Assembly (NCBI RefSeq): GCF_023898315.1
Contig: NC_064621.1
Span: forward strand, 136,026,521-136,090,520
Length of the DNA: 64,000 nucleotides
Source: Schistocerca nitens
Lineage: Eukaryota > Arthropoda > Insecta > Orthoptera > Acrididae
Direction of reading: 5' to 3'
A program made the translations under genes and the position numbers. The notes under the pieces are model-generated. The model was given only the letters and a program-made list of their open reading frames with translations. It was not told the DNA's origin and did no database searches. The first letter of the stretch is position 1. Each line of letters begins with the position of its first letter. Positions 11,188-22,759 of the stretch are shown piece by piece.

Positions 11188-14100
11188 TCAAATGTCCTTA
11201 GCGAGGTTTGTCAAATTGATAAAACAAAGAACACGAGCAGCTGCTCGTGGGTCATCCGCTAAAATGGCATCTAAAGTAGTAGGCAGGTTAAGATCGAGGC
11301 GCAGTGTTTTAAGATCGGGACAGGACATTAAAATGTGACGAACTGTCAGCAAGTGTCCACATGGGCAGAACGGCGCCGGCGCAGCCGTCAGCAGATGGCG
11401 ATGGCTGAACCGGCAGTGTCCAATTCTTAACCTTGCTAAAACGACCTCCTCCCGCCGAGAAGGGCGTGAGGAGGACGTCCAAGCCACGGGAAGAGGTTTT
11501 AAGGCCCGAAGCTTGTTGTCGGTAAGTGCAGCCCAATCGGCATGCCACAGCGACACAACGCGCCGACAAATGACCCTGCTAAAATCGGACGAAGGGACAC
11601 AACAAGAAGCTGTCCGAGGCTGGAGGACCGCAGCCTTGGCCGCGGCATCTGCAGCTTCGTTCCCAGGGATACCGACATGGCCAGGAACCCACATAAAGCT
11701 AACCGGCGTACCGACGTCCACCAGCTGCTGAAGAGAGCGTTGGATCCGGTGTACGAAAGGGTGAACCGGGTACGGATCACTGAGGCTCTGGATGGCGCTC
11801 AGGGAATCTGAGCAGATGACATAAGCAGAATGTCGGTGGCGGCAGATGTACAGAACAGCCTGGTAGAGGGCAAAGAGCTCAGCTGTGAAGACCGAACAAT
11901 GGCCATGGAGCCGGTATTGGAAACTTTGTGCCCCGACAATAAAGGAACACCCGACCCCGTCATTGGTCTTAGAGCCATCTGTATAAATGAAAGTCATGTT
12001 GTTGAACCTCGAACGAAGTTCCAAAAAACGGGAGTGGTAGACCGAACCGGGGGTGACCTCTTTTGGGAGCGAGCTGAGGTCGAGGTGAACGCGGACCTGA
12101 GCCTGGAGCCAAGGTGGCGTGCGGCTCTCGCCCACTCGAAAGGTTGCAGCGAGTGAAAAATGAAGGTGTTGAAGGAGGCGACGAAAGCGAACTCCAGGGG
12201 GTAGCAAGGCAGAGACATACAACCCGTATTGAAGGTCAAGAGAGTCGTCAAAAAAGGAACGATAAGAAGGATGGTCGGGCATTGACAGTAGCCGACAAGC
12301 ATACCGACAAAGCAGTATATCGCGCCGGTAGGTGAGTGGCAATTCGCCAGCGTCAGCATGAAGACTCTCTACGGGACTGGTATAAAATGCTCCGATCGCA
12401 AGTCGTAAACCCCGATGTTGTATGGAGTTGAGGCGGCGTAAGATGGATGGCCGTGCAGAGGAGTATACGAAGCTCCCATAATCCAGCTTGGAGCGGACGA
12501 TCGACCGATATAGACGAAGTAGGACGGTTCGATCCGCTCCCCACGACATACCACTGAGAACACGGAGGACATTTAAAGAACGGGTACAACGGGCGGCCAA
12601 ATATGACACATGTGGAGACCAGCTAAGTTTCCTGTCAAAGGTAAGGCCTAAAAATTTGATTGTCTCCACGAGTGGGAGAGCAACGGGACCGAGTCGTAAG
12701 GACGGTGGGAGAAACTCTTTGTAGCGCCAGAAGTTAATACAGACCGTCTTCTCGGCAGAAAAACGGAAGCCATTGGCGACACTCCAGGAGTAAAGACGGT
12801 CAAGAGAACGCTGAAGACAGCGCTCCAAGACACGTGGACACTGCGCGCTGCAATAGATGGTAAAATCGTCCACGAAAAGGGAGCCTGATACATCAGCTGG
12901 GAGGCAATCCATTATTGGATTGATCGCGATGGCGAAGAGAGCGACGCTCAAAACTGAGCCCTGTGGCACCCCATTCTCCTGGCGAAAGGTGTCGGACAGG
13001 ACAGAACCCGCACGTACCCGAAACTGTCGATCCATTAAAAAGGAACGAATAAAAAGAGGGAGGCGACCGCGAAAGCCCCACGTATGCATGGTGCGGAGAA
13101 TGCCCGCCCTCCAACAGGTGTCGTAAGCCTTCTCCAAATCAAAGAACACAGCCGCGGTCGGGCGCTTCCGCAAGAAGTTATTCATGATGAAGGTCGACAA
13201 GGTAACCAGATGGTCGACAGCAGAGCGGCGCCTTCGAAATCCACATTGTACATTGGTAAGTAGGCGTCGAGACTCGAGCAGCCAAACCAATCGAGAGTTA
13301 ACCATTCGCTCCATCACTTTACAGACACAGCTGGTAAGCGAGATAGGTCGATAACTGGAAGGCAAGTGCTTGTCCTTCCCCGGCTTAGGAATCGGGACAA
13401 CAATAGACTCGCGCCAGCATGCGGGAACATGTCCCTCAATCCAGATGCGATTGTATGTACGAAGAAGAAAACCTTTACCCGCAGGAGAAAGGTTCTTCAG
13501 CATCTGAATATGAATAGAATCAGGCCCTGGAGCGGAGGACCGTGATCGGCCAAGTGCGGTTTTGAGTTCCCGCATGGTGAATGGGGCATTATAACTCACA
13601 ATTCGAGGAGCGGAAGTCACGTGGCCTAGCCTCCTCGGCCTGTTTGCGGGGGAGGAAGGCAGGGTGGTAATGAGCGGAGCTCGAAACCTCGGCGAAAAAG
13701 CGGCCGAAGGCATTGGAGACAGCCTCAGGGGCCACAAGGACTTCATTCGCGACCTTCAAGCCAGAAATTGGGGAGTGGACCTTAGTGCCAGATAGCCGGC
13801 GCAGGCTACCCCAGACAACAGAAGAAGGAGTAGAACTGTTGAAGGTGCTGGTGAAAGCAGCCCAGCTGGCTTTCTTGCTTTCTTTAATAATACGACGACA
13901 CTGAGCACGTAATCGTTTATAATTAATACAATTCGCCACTGTAGGGTGGCGTTGAAAGGTGCGTAAAGCACGTCGACGAGCACGTATAGCGTCCCTACAT
14001 GCTGCGGTCCACCAGGGGACCGGTACGCGACGTGGAGAAGAGGTAGGGTGAGGGATGGAATATTCAGCAGCAGCGAGAATGACTTCCGTGAGGTGTGCGA

Positions 14101-14869
14101 CCTGACGATCGCAGCTTGTGAAGGTTTGATCCTGAAAGGTCGCCCTGGAAGAGAAGAGCCCCCAGTCTGCCTTGGAGATGGTCCAACGAGAGGAGCACGG
14201 AGAGGGAGTATGCTGCAGGAGATGGATAATACACGGGAAGTGGTCGCTCGAATATGTATCAGCAAGGGCATACCACTCAAACCGGCGTGCAAGTTGGGGA
14301 GTACATATAGAGAGGTCTAAATGGGAATAGGTATGAGATGTGTCCGAAAGAAAAGTAGGGGCGCCAGTATTGAGGCAGACAAGATTGAGCTGGTTGAAAA
14401 GGTCTGCTAACAAGGAGCCCCTCGGGCAGGATGCTGGAGAGCCCCAAAGAGGATGGTGGGCATTGAAGTCTCCAGTTAACAAAAATGGTGCAGGTAGCTG
14501 AGCAACAAGTTGCGTCATGTCTGCCCTGGTAACGGCAGATGACGATGGATCGTAAACGGTACAAAAGGAAAACGTAAAAGTGGGGAGAGTAATGCGGATG
14601 GCAACTGCCTGCAGGCCGGTGTGCAACGTGATGGGATCGTAGTAAATATCATCCCGGACCAGCAACATAACCCCTCCATGAGCTGGGATACCTACCACAG
14701 GGGGTAGGTCAAAACGCACAGAGGTGTAGTGTGCCAAGGCAATTTGATCGCATGGGCGTAGCTTCGTTTCCTGGAGGGCTACGACGAGCGGACGATGCGA
14801 GCGGAGCAGCAACTTCAAGTCCTCTCGGTTGGAGCGAACGCTGCGAATATTCCAGTTAATAAGTGCCAT
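11188..14869 (-). pseudogene. Young I-LINE ORF2: endonuclease, RT, RNase H; one frameshift
   Basis: ORF2 of about 1,227 codons nicks the target, copies the element RNA and carries RNase H. From the Met at 14869 (MALINWNIRS) the APE-type endonuclease shows QETKL, GDFNAHHPLWG and SSDHFP. RT follows, with FFDLEKAYD, NGVPQGSVLS (about 12970) and the catalytic FVDDF (about 12870). RNase H has FIYTDGSK (about 12000), FTAELFAL, ICSDSLSAI and WVPGHVGIPGNEAAD, so all four acidic positions are present. A C-terminal CPCGHLLTVRHILMSC knuckle closes the protein. A single 1-base shift near 13610-13630 separates the endonuclease frame (ending 13589) from the RT frame (open from 13746). The upstream Met at 14968 would overlap ORF1; 14869 follows the ORF1 stop by 28 bases. 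Only this shift blocks an intact protein, so assembly error should be considered. Confidence 0.92.
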
Positions 14870-14897
14870 CGGAAGAAAAGGAAGATGAGAGAAGGGG

Positions 14898-16313
14898 TCA
14901 CCTCGAAGGCCGCTGAGGGCCTGGCTTCGAGCGAGCACTGCCGCCGCTATCAGTAGGCGGACAGTCATCGTCCATTGGTTCTATAGGTTCATCGGCCATC
15001 TTGGGAAGATGGCCGGGAGGGGGAGCTTCCTCCGCCGGTGAACGGCCAGATGTTCGGCTACCAGCGGTGCGGCCAGGCGAAAGGGATGACGGCCTGGGGC
15101 GGCAACCGCTGGGTGGCGCAGGAGAAGAAATGCGCCGTGGCGGAGAAGGAGAACTGTGCTTCCTATTAGCCTTCTTGGATGGTCGTTTGGTGGAAGTACC
15201 GGACGAAGGCTGGGAGGTCGAGGTACGTAGGAAGTCTGCACGGGACGGTTACTTCTTGAAGGCCCGTGCATCTGACTTCTGGGTCTTCGTCTTAGCAGAA
15301 GCTGATGAAGGGGCTGGTGTCTGTGGGGTGATGGGACGAAGAGGAGACGTCGACCGCGCGATCTTAGCACTGGCCGAACGGACGACCGTGGTGCTGAAGG
15401 TCAGATCGCATGTCTGGGTTGCTACCTCCCGGGTAGTCCGAGGAGAGGCGAGGACAGTGCTGTATTTCCCCGCTGGGAGCAGCGTGGGCTTCCTACTAGC
15501 CAATAGCTTGCGAGCAGCCGAGGTGGACACTTTCTCTTTGACTCGAATTTCCTGGATACAGCGTTCTTCCTTATAGACAGGACAGTCGCGGGAGGATGCG
15601 GCATGGTCACCCTGACAGTTCACACAACGAGGAGACGGAGGTGGACAGTCACCCTCATGGGCATCCCTGCCACAAGTGACACATTTAGCCGCATTGGAAC
15701 AAGACTGTCGAGTGTGATTGAAACGCTGACACTGGTAGCAGCGCGTAGGTGTCGGGACATAGGGGCGAACAGAAATAACCTCGTAGCCCGCCTTGATGCG
15801 CGATGGCAGCTTAACACTATCGAAGGTTAAGAAAAGTGTCCGGGTCGGTACAAGGTCATTGTTGACCTTTTTCATGACCCGATGGACAGCCGTCACGCCC
15901 TGCTCAGCGAGGAAAGATTGAAGCTCCTCGTCAGTCAATCCGTCGAGAGAGCTACTATAGACTACACCACGAGACGAATTCAAAGTGCGGTGGGCCTCCA
16001 CCCGGACAGGGAACGTGTACAAGAGTGTGGCCCGAAGCAGTTTTTGTGCCTGAAAGGCACTCTCAGTTTCTAGTAATAAGGTACCGTTACGCAACCTGGT
16101 ACAAGATTTGACAGATCCGGCTATGGCATCTACGCCCTTCTGGATAACGAAAGGGTTGACAGAGGAAAAATCCTTTCCGTCCTCAGATCGAGAAACTACG
16201 AGGAACTGTGGGGCAGGCGGTAGTATTTTTGTCACTGTTGGCTGGTCACGTTTCCGTTTGTGGGTCGAAGTCGAAAGCGATGGAGTAGAATCCATTGCGG
16301 AGGAATCCCCCAT
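14898..16313 (-). pseudogene. Young I-LINE ORF1 (gag-like, CCHC), one internal stop
   Basis: The frame starts at MGDSSAMDS and runs 471 codons. ORF1 proteins of this group bind the element RNA and form the ribonucleoprotein. Three zinc knuckles lie at about residues 190-250: CYQCQRFNHTRQSC, CVTCGRDAHEGDC and CVNCQGDHAASSRDC. A TAA at 15249-15251 ends the frame after 354 residues, but the same frame continues without another stop to TGA at 14898-14900. Its tail has plausible gag-like composition, proline/serine-rich and then acidic (KMADEPIEPMDDDCPP). So a point mutation most likely created the stop. The N-terminal half before the knuckles should hold an RRM-like fold in related elements; I could not confirm that by eye. 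Confidence 0.9.
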
Positions 16314-17032
16314 GATTGCCAGCGTCTCCGATAGCGCGCTCCTTCCTTGTGGGGACCCTCTCAGAGGGCACTCCCGCCTTAGGTGAATGTTTACACCTCA
16401 GGTCACACCTCCCGAGAAACAGACGGAGGGACCAATCGGCATGGTCAGAAGGTATCAGCTCAGGCAATCACCCCTCCCCGGGCCTGGCCTTTACCAGGGG
16501 GTACGCGCGTGCCTTACATGTCTACCCAGGGCGGGGACTTACGCGTTACCCCGTCACCGGCTACGCGTGCGAACGCGTGGGTCGGCCTTCAGACACGCAC
16601 AGGGAGGAAGGAAGAAGAGGAAAAAGAAGAGAGAGGGAGAAAGAGGACAGACTGTCTCAAACGCCGAGGCGGAGACCAGAGAAGGCAAGGAGAAGAAGGC
16701 AATGAGAAAGCAAGGAGAAGGAGGCAAGGAGAAGGCAAGGAGAAGAAGGCAATGAGAAGGCAAGGAGAAAAAGGCAATGAGAAGGCAAGGAGGAGTCAAG
16801 GGAAAGAGGAAGGAAGACAGTGAAGTGGAGAAGAGCAAAGAAAGGAACCAACAAAAGAAAGGAAGAAACGAGAAGTGAAAAACCAAAAAGACCACGATTA
16901 TAGGTCGTGAAACCGTCCGTCTCCGGACGCAGGCGCTAACTACCCCCGTGAGGGGGATGGACTCCTTTTAGTCGCCTCTTACGACAGGCAGGAATACCTC
17001 GGGCCTATTCTAATCCCCGGACCCGCAGGGGG
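16314..17032 (-). promoter_or_regulatory. 5' UTR of the young I-LINE, with a GA-rich minisatellite
   Basis: On the minus strand the element opens with cccctgcgggtccggggatt and a block containing gtcgtaagaggcgactaaaa, a 5' motif I associate with insect LINEs of this group, where the promoter is internal. A purine-rich tandem array (plus strand 16676-16800, units of about 25-30 bp built on aaggagaagaaggcaatgag) lies in the middle. The old copy's 5' UTR (20430-19855) is alignable in its downstream part. Confidence 0.6.
16676..16800. repeat. GA-rich minisatellite in LINE 5' UTR
   Basis: About five imperfect units containing aggcaatgagaaggcaagga. It sits inside the young LINE and is absent from the old one. 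Confidence 0.8.
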
Positions 17033-17045
17033 GCAGTCTGGCATT

Positions 17046-18250
17046 TCCGCATTCATGATATGGGTGGACAAACTGACGAGATGGTCACCTGCAGAACGGC
17101 GCGCTCGAAATCCACACTGAGCTGTGGTTAGTCAATTGTGAGACTCTAGCCACCATACCAGCCAGGCATGACTCATACATTCCATATCTGTGCAAACACA
17201 GTTGGTGAGAAAAATGGGGCGGTAGCTGGAAGGAAGGTGTCTGTCCTTCCCGGGCTTAGATATGAGTATGACAGTGGCTTCACGCCAGCGATTGGGAAAT
17301 GTGCCCTCTGCCCAGAAGCAGTTGTACATATTAAGCACAAAGTGCTTTCCTGCAAAGAGAAAGGTGCTTTAATATCTGAATGTGAACAGCATCTGGCCCT
17401 GGGGAGGAGGATCGGGATGAAGTGAGAGCATGATCTAGCTCCCTCATAGTAATGGCGGCATTTTAGCACTCACGATTCTGAGAAGGGTATCGACCGAGCC
17501 TCCTCCGCTCGCTTCCGATGAAGGATGGCAGGGGATAGTGGGAGGGGGCTTGAAATCTCCGCAAAATGGCGGCCCAAGGTGTTGGATATTCCACCTGGTC
17601 ATCACAACAGAGGAAATCGTATTCGTTGAAGGTCGCCAGGGGGGAGTAAAGCCTCCAGTCTGCGTTCGTAATCTGCCATTTGGGTGTTTACAGAGGTGGG
17701 GTAGGAGTCAGCGAACGGATGGCACTTGGTAAATGGTCGCTCCAGTATGTGTCAGAGAGAATGGACCACTCGAGATGATGGGCAAGCTGGACAGCGCAGA
17801 GTAGATGTTTGAGGATTCTGAAAGGAACGTGGGGCTCCTGTGTTAAGGCAGAAGTTGGTTAAGAAGGGCAGCGAAGAGGACACCTCTCCTACAGGTTCTG
17901 GGAGAACCTCAAAGGGGATGGTACACATTAAAATCACAAAGCAGCAGAAAGTAGAGAGGTAGGTGCCCAATAAGTTGGAGGAAGCCGCCCTGGTAATATC
18001 GAATGATGGGGGATGGTAGAAAGAGGAAAGGTCAAGTAAGGATGGAAATGCCGAACTGCAACAGCTTGAAGACAAGTAGTCAGGGAGATGGGTTGACTAT
18101 GAACATCATCCCGTATGAGAAGCATCCCCATGAGCAGGAACATCGACCTCAGGAGGAAGGTCAAAATAGACCAGGAAGAAATGCTAAAACTCGGAGTGGT
18201 CGCGAGGACACAATTTTGTTTCCTGAAGGCATAGAATAAGTGGGTGCTGC
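17046..18250 (-). pseudogene. Old I-LINE ORF2, endonuclease and RT start
   Basis: Broken frames match the young ORF2: MLLIRDDVHSQPISLTTCLQ near 18130 corresponds to the endonuclease segment MLLVRDDIYYDPITLHTGLQ, and WREATVILISKPGKDRHLPS near 17270 to the RT start WRESIVVPIPKPGKDKHLPS. The sequence is cut at 17046 by insertion of the young LINE and resumes at 11010 without loss other than the duplicated 13 bp. Confidence 0.85.
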
Positions 18251-18289
18251 AAGTCTAAGAGCACCCACAAATTCTGTTTGTTGGATTGA

Positions 18290-19854
18290 AGGCCACGGAC
18301 ATTCTATTCGAGGAGAGTCAGGATGAGGAAAAAAAGGAAGGGGTGTCAGCTCGGTGGATGGCGAGCGCCAGCCTGCGAAGATCTGTTGCTACAGGAGATA
18401 GAGGCAGGAGGATACTGCTCCATGAGGTCTACAGAAGCGTCGACTTCCTTCTGCTGTGGGCCTGCGGGGTGCAGCACAGAAAAACGGTTGGTGCCGTGCA
18501 CCAGCGACACAGAGCCCGAACAGGCGACTGTACCATGTGGTGACACCGACAAAGAAGATCTTTGAGTCGGCGAAGGAGAAGACTGTTTGCCTTTTTTTGA
18601 CTTCTTCGAGCCTTTCCGGTTAGCACAGGAAGACTCAGGTGTCGGTTGGGTGTAGGGAGGTAGAGAGTCTTGATGGGAGTATTACTTCTGTCCTTTCTGG
18701 CCTGTTGGTTTTGTAGCCATAGGGTGAGAGTTTGATGGCTTGTTGCACAGCTGAACGTGGAGATGGCGATGCTAGCATGACTCTGGGCAATTTCGCAACC
18801 TCAGAGCTGAATTTGAGGTCCCATGTCTGCGTGTCCATGTCCTTCATGGAGTGAGATGTAGCAAGAACAGTACTGCAAGTGCCAGAGGTTAGAACGCAAG
18901 GTTTGCGACAAGCCAGTAATTTGGGAGCGACCAGGTAAGGTACGTTTTCCTTTACCACGATCTCCTGGGCACCTCAAACATCGAGATACATGGGAAAATC
19001 TCGATAGGAGGTGGCTTGGTCGCCATTGCAGTTGATACAGTTGGGAGAAGGACATAGAAAATCACCCTCATGTACATCCCTTCCACAGGTTACATATTTG
19101 GCCAAGTGTCGACAAGACATTCGAGTGTGGTTGAAACGATGACACTGGTAGCAGCACGTTGGGTTCAGAATGTATGGTTAGACTGTGATAACTCCATAGC
19201 CTGCTTTGATCTTGGACAGAAACACCACTCTACCAAAGGTGAGAAAAAGAGTGTGTATGGGAAATAAGGAGGCATCTCCTTTTTTCATCACCCAATGGAC
19301 GTCAATGACACCCTAATCAGAGAGGTTCATTTGGATTTTGGCCTCAGTCAGACTGTCATGCTGCCTAGTGTAAATAACACCGTGGGAAGAATTCAGAGTT
19401 CTATGAGCCTCGACACGAACAGGATAGCCATGGAAAAGGGAAGAGGCAACAAGTTGTTGTGCTTGAGAATCAGAAGTAGTCTCCAAAAGCCAAGCTCCAT
19501 TACGTAAACTAGAGCCGGATTAAACAGGACCAGCAACTGCATCATCGCCTTTCTGAATTAGATACGGATTTATCTTTGCAAAGGATGCATCGTCTTAAAT
19601 ACGTGAAACAATGAGAAACCGTGGTGCAGCTGGGAGGGTCTTTGAATCGGGAACTTCATTCCGTTTACGTTTGGTGGACATGGACTGCAAAGATGAAAAT
19701 TGGTTCATTGCAAGAAAATCCCGCTTGATTGCCAGCATCTGTGATGGTGTGCTCCTTCCGTTTACGTTTGGTGGACATGGACTGCAAAGATGAAAATTGG
19801 TTCATTGCAAGAAAATCCCGCATGATTGCCAGCATCTGTGATGGTGCGCTTCTT
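18290..19854 (-). pseudogene. Old I-LINE ORF1, decayed
   Basis: The minus strand contains the start motif MRDFLAMNQ (about 19826), the knuckle region CYQCHRFNHTRMSC and CINCNGDQATSYRDF near 19160-19010 (several Cys replaced) and the downstream LLACRKPCVLTSGTCSTVL near 18900. Stops and frameshifts break it repeatedly. The N-terminal coding region is tandemly duplicated (19661-19854). Confidence 0.8.
19661..19854. repeat. 97-bp tandem duplication at the old ORF1 start
   Basis: Two copies with a period of 97 bp begin at 19661 and 19758 (ccgtttacgtttggtggaca in each). They differ at only a few positions, so the duplication is younger than most of the decay of this LINE copy. Confidence 0.92.
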
Positions 19855-20430
19855 CCAACTGGAGGGCCCCCTTCACAAGGGGGCGCACCCTCCTTAGGCG
19901 ATTGCGCATGCCACAGGTCACACCTCCTGAACGCTTGACAGAGGGACCAATCGGCAATTTAGGAAGGTAGTAGCTCAGGCAATCACCCCTCCCTGGCCTG
20001 GCCCATACCACGGGATATGTGCAAACCCTATCTGTCGACTCAGGGCTGGGAATTACGCGTTACCCAATCACCTGTTACGTCTCAGATGCGTGGGCTGCCC
20101 ATCAGGAGAGTGCAAGTTGGAAGAAGTAAAAGAGGAACCTCAAACACCAAAGTGGGGAAAGTATAGGAGAAGGGGAACAAAAAGGATTGAAGGGACGAAA
20201 GACAGTGGAGAGACTGTTCTAATATTAGCTACCAAATGGGCAGAACACATTTTCAACAACATCCCAGACATGTTCTTCAAGGGAAGGGAAAAAGAATAGC
20301 AAGAGGATAGACATCCAGCATTGGAGGGAAAAGATGTTTCAAAAGGTGGGGGCCATGTGTTAGCCAAGCATGAACCCACCAAAGAGCGGTGAACCCCCTG
20401 CAGGGTGGGGGAAGGGATCGTCATTGTTAG

Positions 20431-20660
20431 TCGAGTCCTCCCTCAGGCATGGGTGTGTGTGTTTGTCCTTAGGATAATTTAGGTTAAGCAGTGTGTAAGC
20501 TTAGGGACTGATGACCTTAGCAGTTAAGTCCCATAACATTTCACACATATTTGAACATTTGAACAAATAACGCGTTTCACCTCGTTAGTGTTTCTGCAGG
20601 TCTTTTAAAGGAAAAGTAAAAGCAAATCGTCGATGAAGGAGGTATAGGATGGGTGGCCAC
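20431..20660. repeat. Long direct repeat flanking the LINE block, right copy
   Basis: Begins abruptly in the middle of SINE-B (tcgagtcctccctcaggc), directly against the old LINE's 5' end, runs through the SINE 3' end and the same aaataacgcg junction, and ends after the LINE-derived segment encoding PSYTSFIDDLLLLFL on the minus strand. See 9924-10152. Confidence 0.88.
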
Positions 20661-20925
20661 TTACAGGATCTCCTGAATGGAATGAATAATGAGTACAGAA
20701 TATGGATTGAGAATAAACCGAAGACAGACGGAAGTAATGAGAAGTATCAAAAAAGAGAACAGCGAGGAGCTTAACATCAGGATTGATGGTCATGAAGTAA
20801 ATGAAGTTAAGGAATTCTGTTACTTAGGCAACAAAATAGCCTATGACAAACAGAGCGAGGGGAACAAAAAGCAAACCAGCTCTGGCAAAAAGGGCATTCA
20901 ACAGATTACTGTGAATCACTTCTGA
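20661..20925 (+). pseudogene. RTE-type LINE, RT fragment
   Basis: A 5'- and 3'-truncated piece encoding YGLRINRRQTEVM and EVKEFCYLGNKI, the thumb-side RT segment also present at 24990-25110 in the larger RTE copy. It abuts the right direct-repeat copy. Confidence 0.75.
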
Positions 20926-21992
20926 CAAATGCCTGGATGGCTACTTTCAACAATCACGGCTTGTTTCCTACCCCATTCGAACATGTGCTTCGAATATAAC
21001 GACCATCCTTCCTTTAGAACGCAGTAAGAGGCATACGTAAGCATCTCATCCGATTAAATGTACTCTTTGTTCCAAATCCGTTGTGAGGAGGTCATCAAGA
21101 TGATTGACAATCAATACGTAGATTATTATGCACCAGTCATCGAAAATGTACAATTTTTTTAACACAGCATGATTTTGGGATTGCATTTTCTCATTTTCAA
21201 GGTCTGTAAAATAAGAAAAACAAAAGTCTTTACTTCGCATTGCTACATCTACTAATATACATGTAACGGAAGTATGTCTATATTTTCATGAAGTGTTAGG
21301 TACCTTAAAATTAGTGTACCGTTAGGCACAGTCAAAAAGAATAAGCAAGTACGAAACATACACTGACACACACGTAAGACTCTTCTTCTTGTGTAGTAGC
21401 ATAAAAGGTTTCTAGAGAGCTTTGTTTACTAACGAAAGTAAGCTGCCAGTCAGGTACCAAATATTGTGCTATTTTGTTACGTCATATCAGAGCCACCAAT
21501 GGTGCTGCCGTCGACAACGAAACCTTAGAACGTGTATTTGTCATGTCACAGTGAATCCGAAAGACAAATCTTAAACCTGTGTTACAATGTTTGCAGCTAC
21601 AAAGAATTGAGAGGACGTAATATTCACTGCTAAATCTTCCCAGATACTTAGCCCTTACCAACCAATGAAATTCCTGAGTAATGCTTGATACACAATGTAA
21701 AATGTGTTTACTGCGCACATTATAAATTACAAAAAGGAAACGTTAAGAGTTAATCACTGCTAACGAGATTAGATTGGTGACTGAGTTGCTTCAGAACTTC
21801 GCTAAAGCAGACACAAAAGTGCGCACTGGCCACTTTATTCTTCTATTGAACACCTTAACATGTTCATCTCTTAAAGCGCAAAATATTTTTATTTCCTCTA
21901 AATGTATGTGTCAAAGTACATCAGGGAACATGATGTTCTCTAGTTCTCAATCGATGCAAATATTGTAACAAAGCTGATTGTTTTTGGTGTTT
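20926..21992. other. No gene seen
   Basis: AT-rich. No reading frame or repeat I can identify. Confidence 0.45.
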
Positions 21993-22250
21993 GGCCCGGG
22001 TGGCCGAGCGGTTCTAGGCGCTACAGTCTGGAACCGCGCGACCGCTACGGTCGCAGGTTCGAATCCTGCTTCGGGCATGAATGTGTGTGATGTCCTTAGG
22101 TTAATTAGGTTTAAGTAGTTCTAAGTGCTAGGGGACTGATGACCTCAGAAGTTAACTCCCATAGTGCTCCGAGCCTTTTTTTATTTTTATTTTATTTTAT
22201 TTACTTTTTTATTTTTTTATTTTTTATTTATTTATTTATTTTTTTTTTTT
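21993..22250 (+). repeat. SINE-A copy 3 with long T-rich tail
   Basis: Head ggcccgggtggccgagcgg, B box ggttcgaatcctgct, central domain, and 3' end gctccgagcc, then about 75 bp of T with interspersed A (22175-22250). The tail is the longest of any SINE-A copy in the window. No clear target duplication. Confidence 0.88.
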
Positions 22251-22759
22251 GGCATCACCCATTAAGTTTCACAGACTTGACAACAGCATCGTTGGTGACT
22301 GGTTTATCCGTAACAATATACGTACTATAATCTTGGGTAGCGGATCAGCAGTTTACTTCTTTTGGTAAAAAGGACTCCGTTAGAGTGTTATCCGCTATAG
22401 GTAATTACGAACGTTACACCATGAGATGTACAATGAGAGTTTTGCGTCTTGAACAACGCATGTTTGCCGCTTGTTTATTACTTTACACGGCTTGTAGTTG
22501 CATGTTGTTCGCCTCCGTAGTCAGAGGACAGCCTGTCTCGCTGCTGTTCAGAGGACCCCGTTTCGGTAACCGGTAGTGCAAGTGATTTGTCTTTGGTGGG
22601 CGGACTGTGACTGAAAAGGTATCATGATGACCTCTCCATTGACGAAAGACTCCAGACATCCACAATCACCGAGAGGGGACTGCCAAGCGGGAAGTGACCA
22701 TGTGAAAGAGCTAGATTAACCAAGAAGAGGATAACATTCTACAAGTCGGGGAGCGAAAT

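Larger units (their letters stand above)
11024..17032 (-). mobile_element. Young, full-length I-group LINE
   Basis: A 6.0-kb minus-strand element with all expected parts: 5' UTR (17032-16314), ORF1 (16313-14898), ORF2 (14869-11188), a short 3' UTR and a poly(A) tail seen as oligo-T at about 11022-11044. It is flanked by the 13-bp duplication gcagtctggcatt at 11011-11023 and 17033-17045. It lies inside ORF2 of an older relative in the same orientation. The C-terminal RNase H and three-knuckle ORF1 fit the I/R1/LOA group; I favour the I clade. Two lesions only were found: one stop in ORF1 and one frameshift in ORF2. Confidence 0.95.
10058..20430 (-). mobile_element. Old I-group LINE, split by a younger copy of its own family
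   Basis: Reading the minus strand from 20430, one meets a 5' UTR (about 20430-19855), ORF1, the endonuclease and start of RT of ORF2 (to 17046), then the young LINE, then the rest of RT (11010-10075). Parts match the young copy in order and content (for example MRDFLAMNQ against MGDSSAMDS at the ORF1 start), but the old copy is full of stops and frameshifts. The RNase H region and poly(A) end are missing: similarity stops near 10075. Confidence 0.85.

Noticed and set aside
16554-16895. Leu/Pro/Ser-rich minus-strand frames and Lys/Arg/Gly-rich plus-strand frames
   Set aside because: They are low-complexity translations of the GA-rich minisatellite within the LINE 5' UTR.
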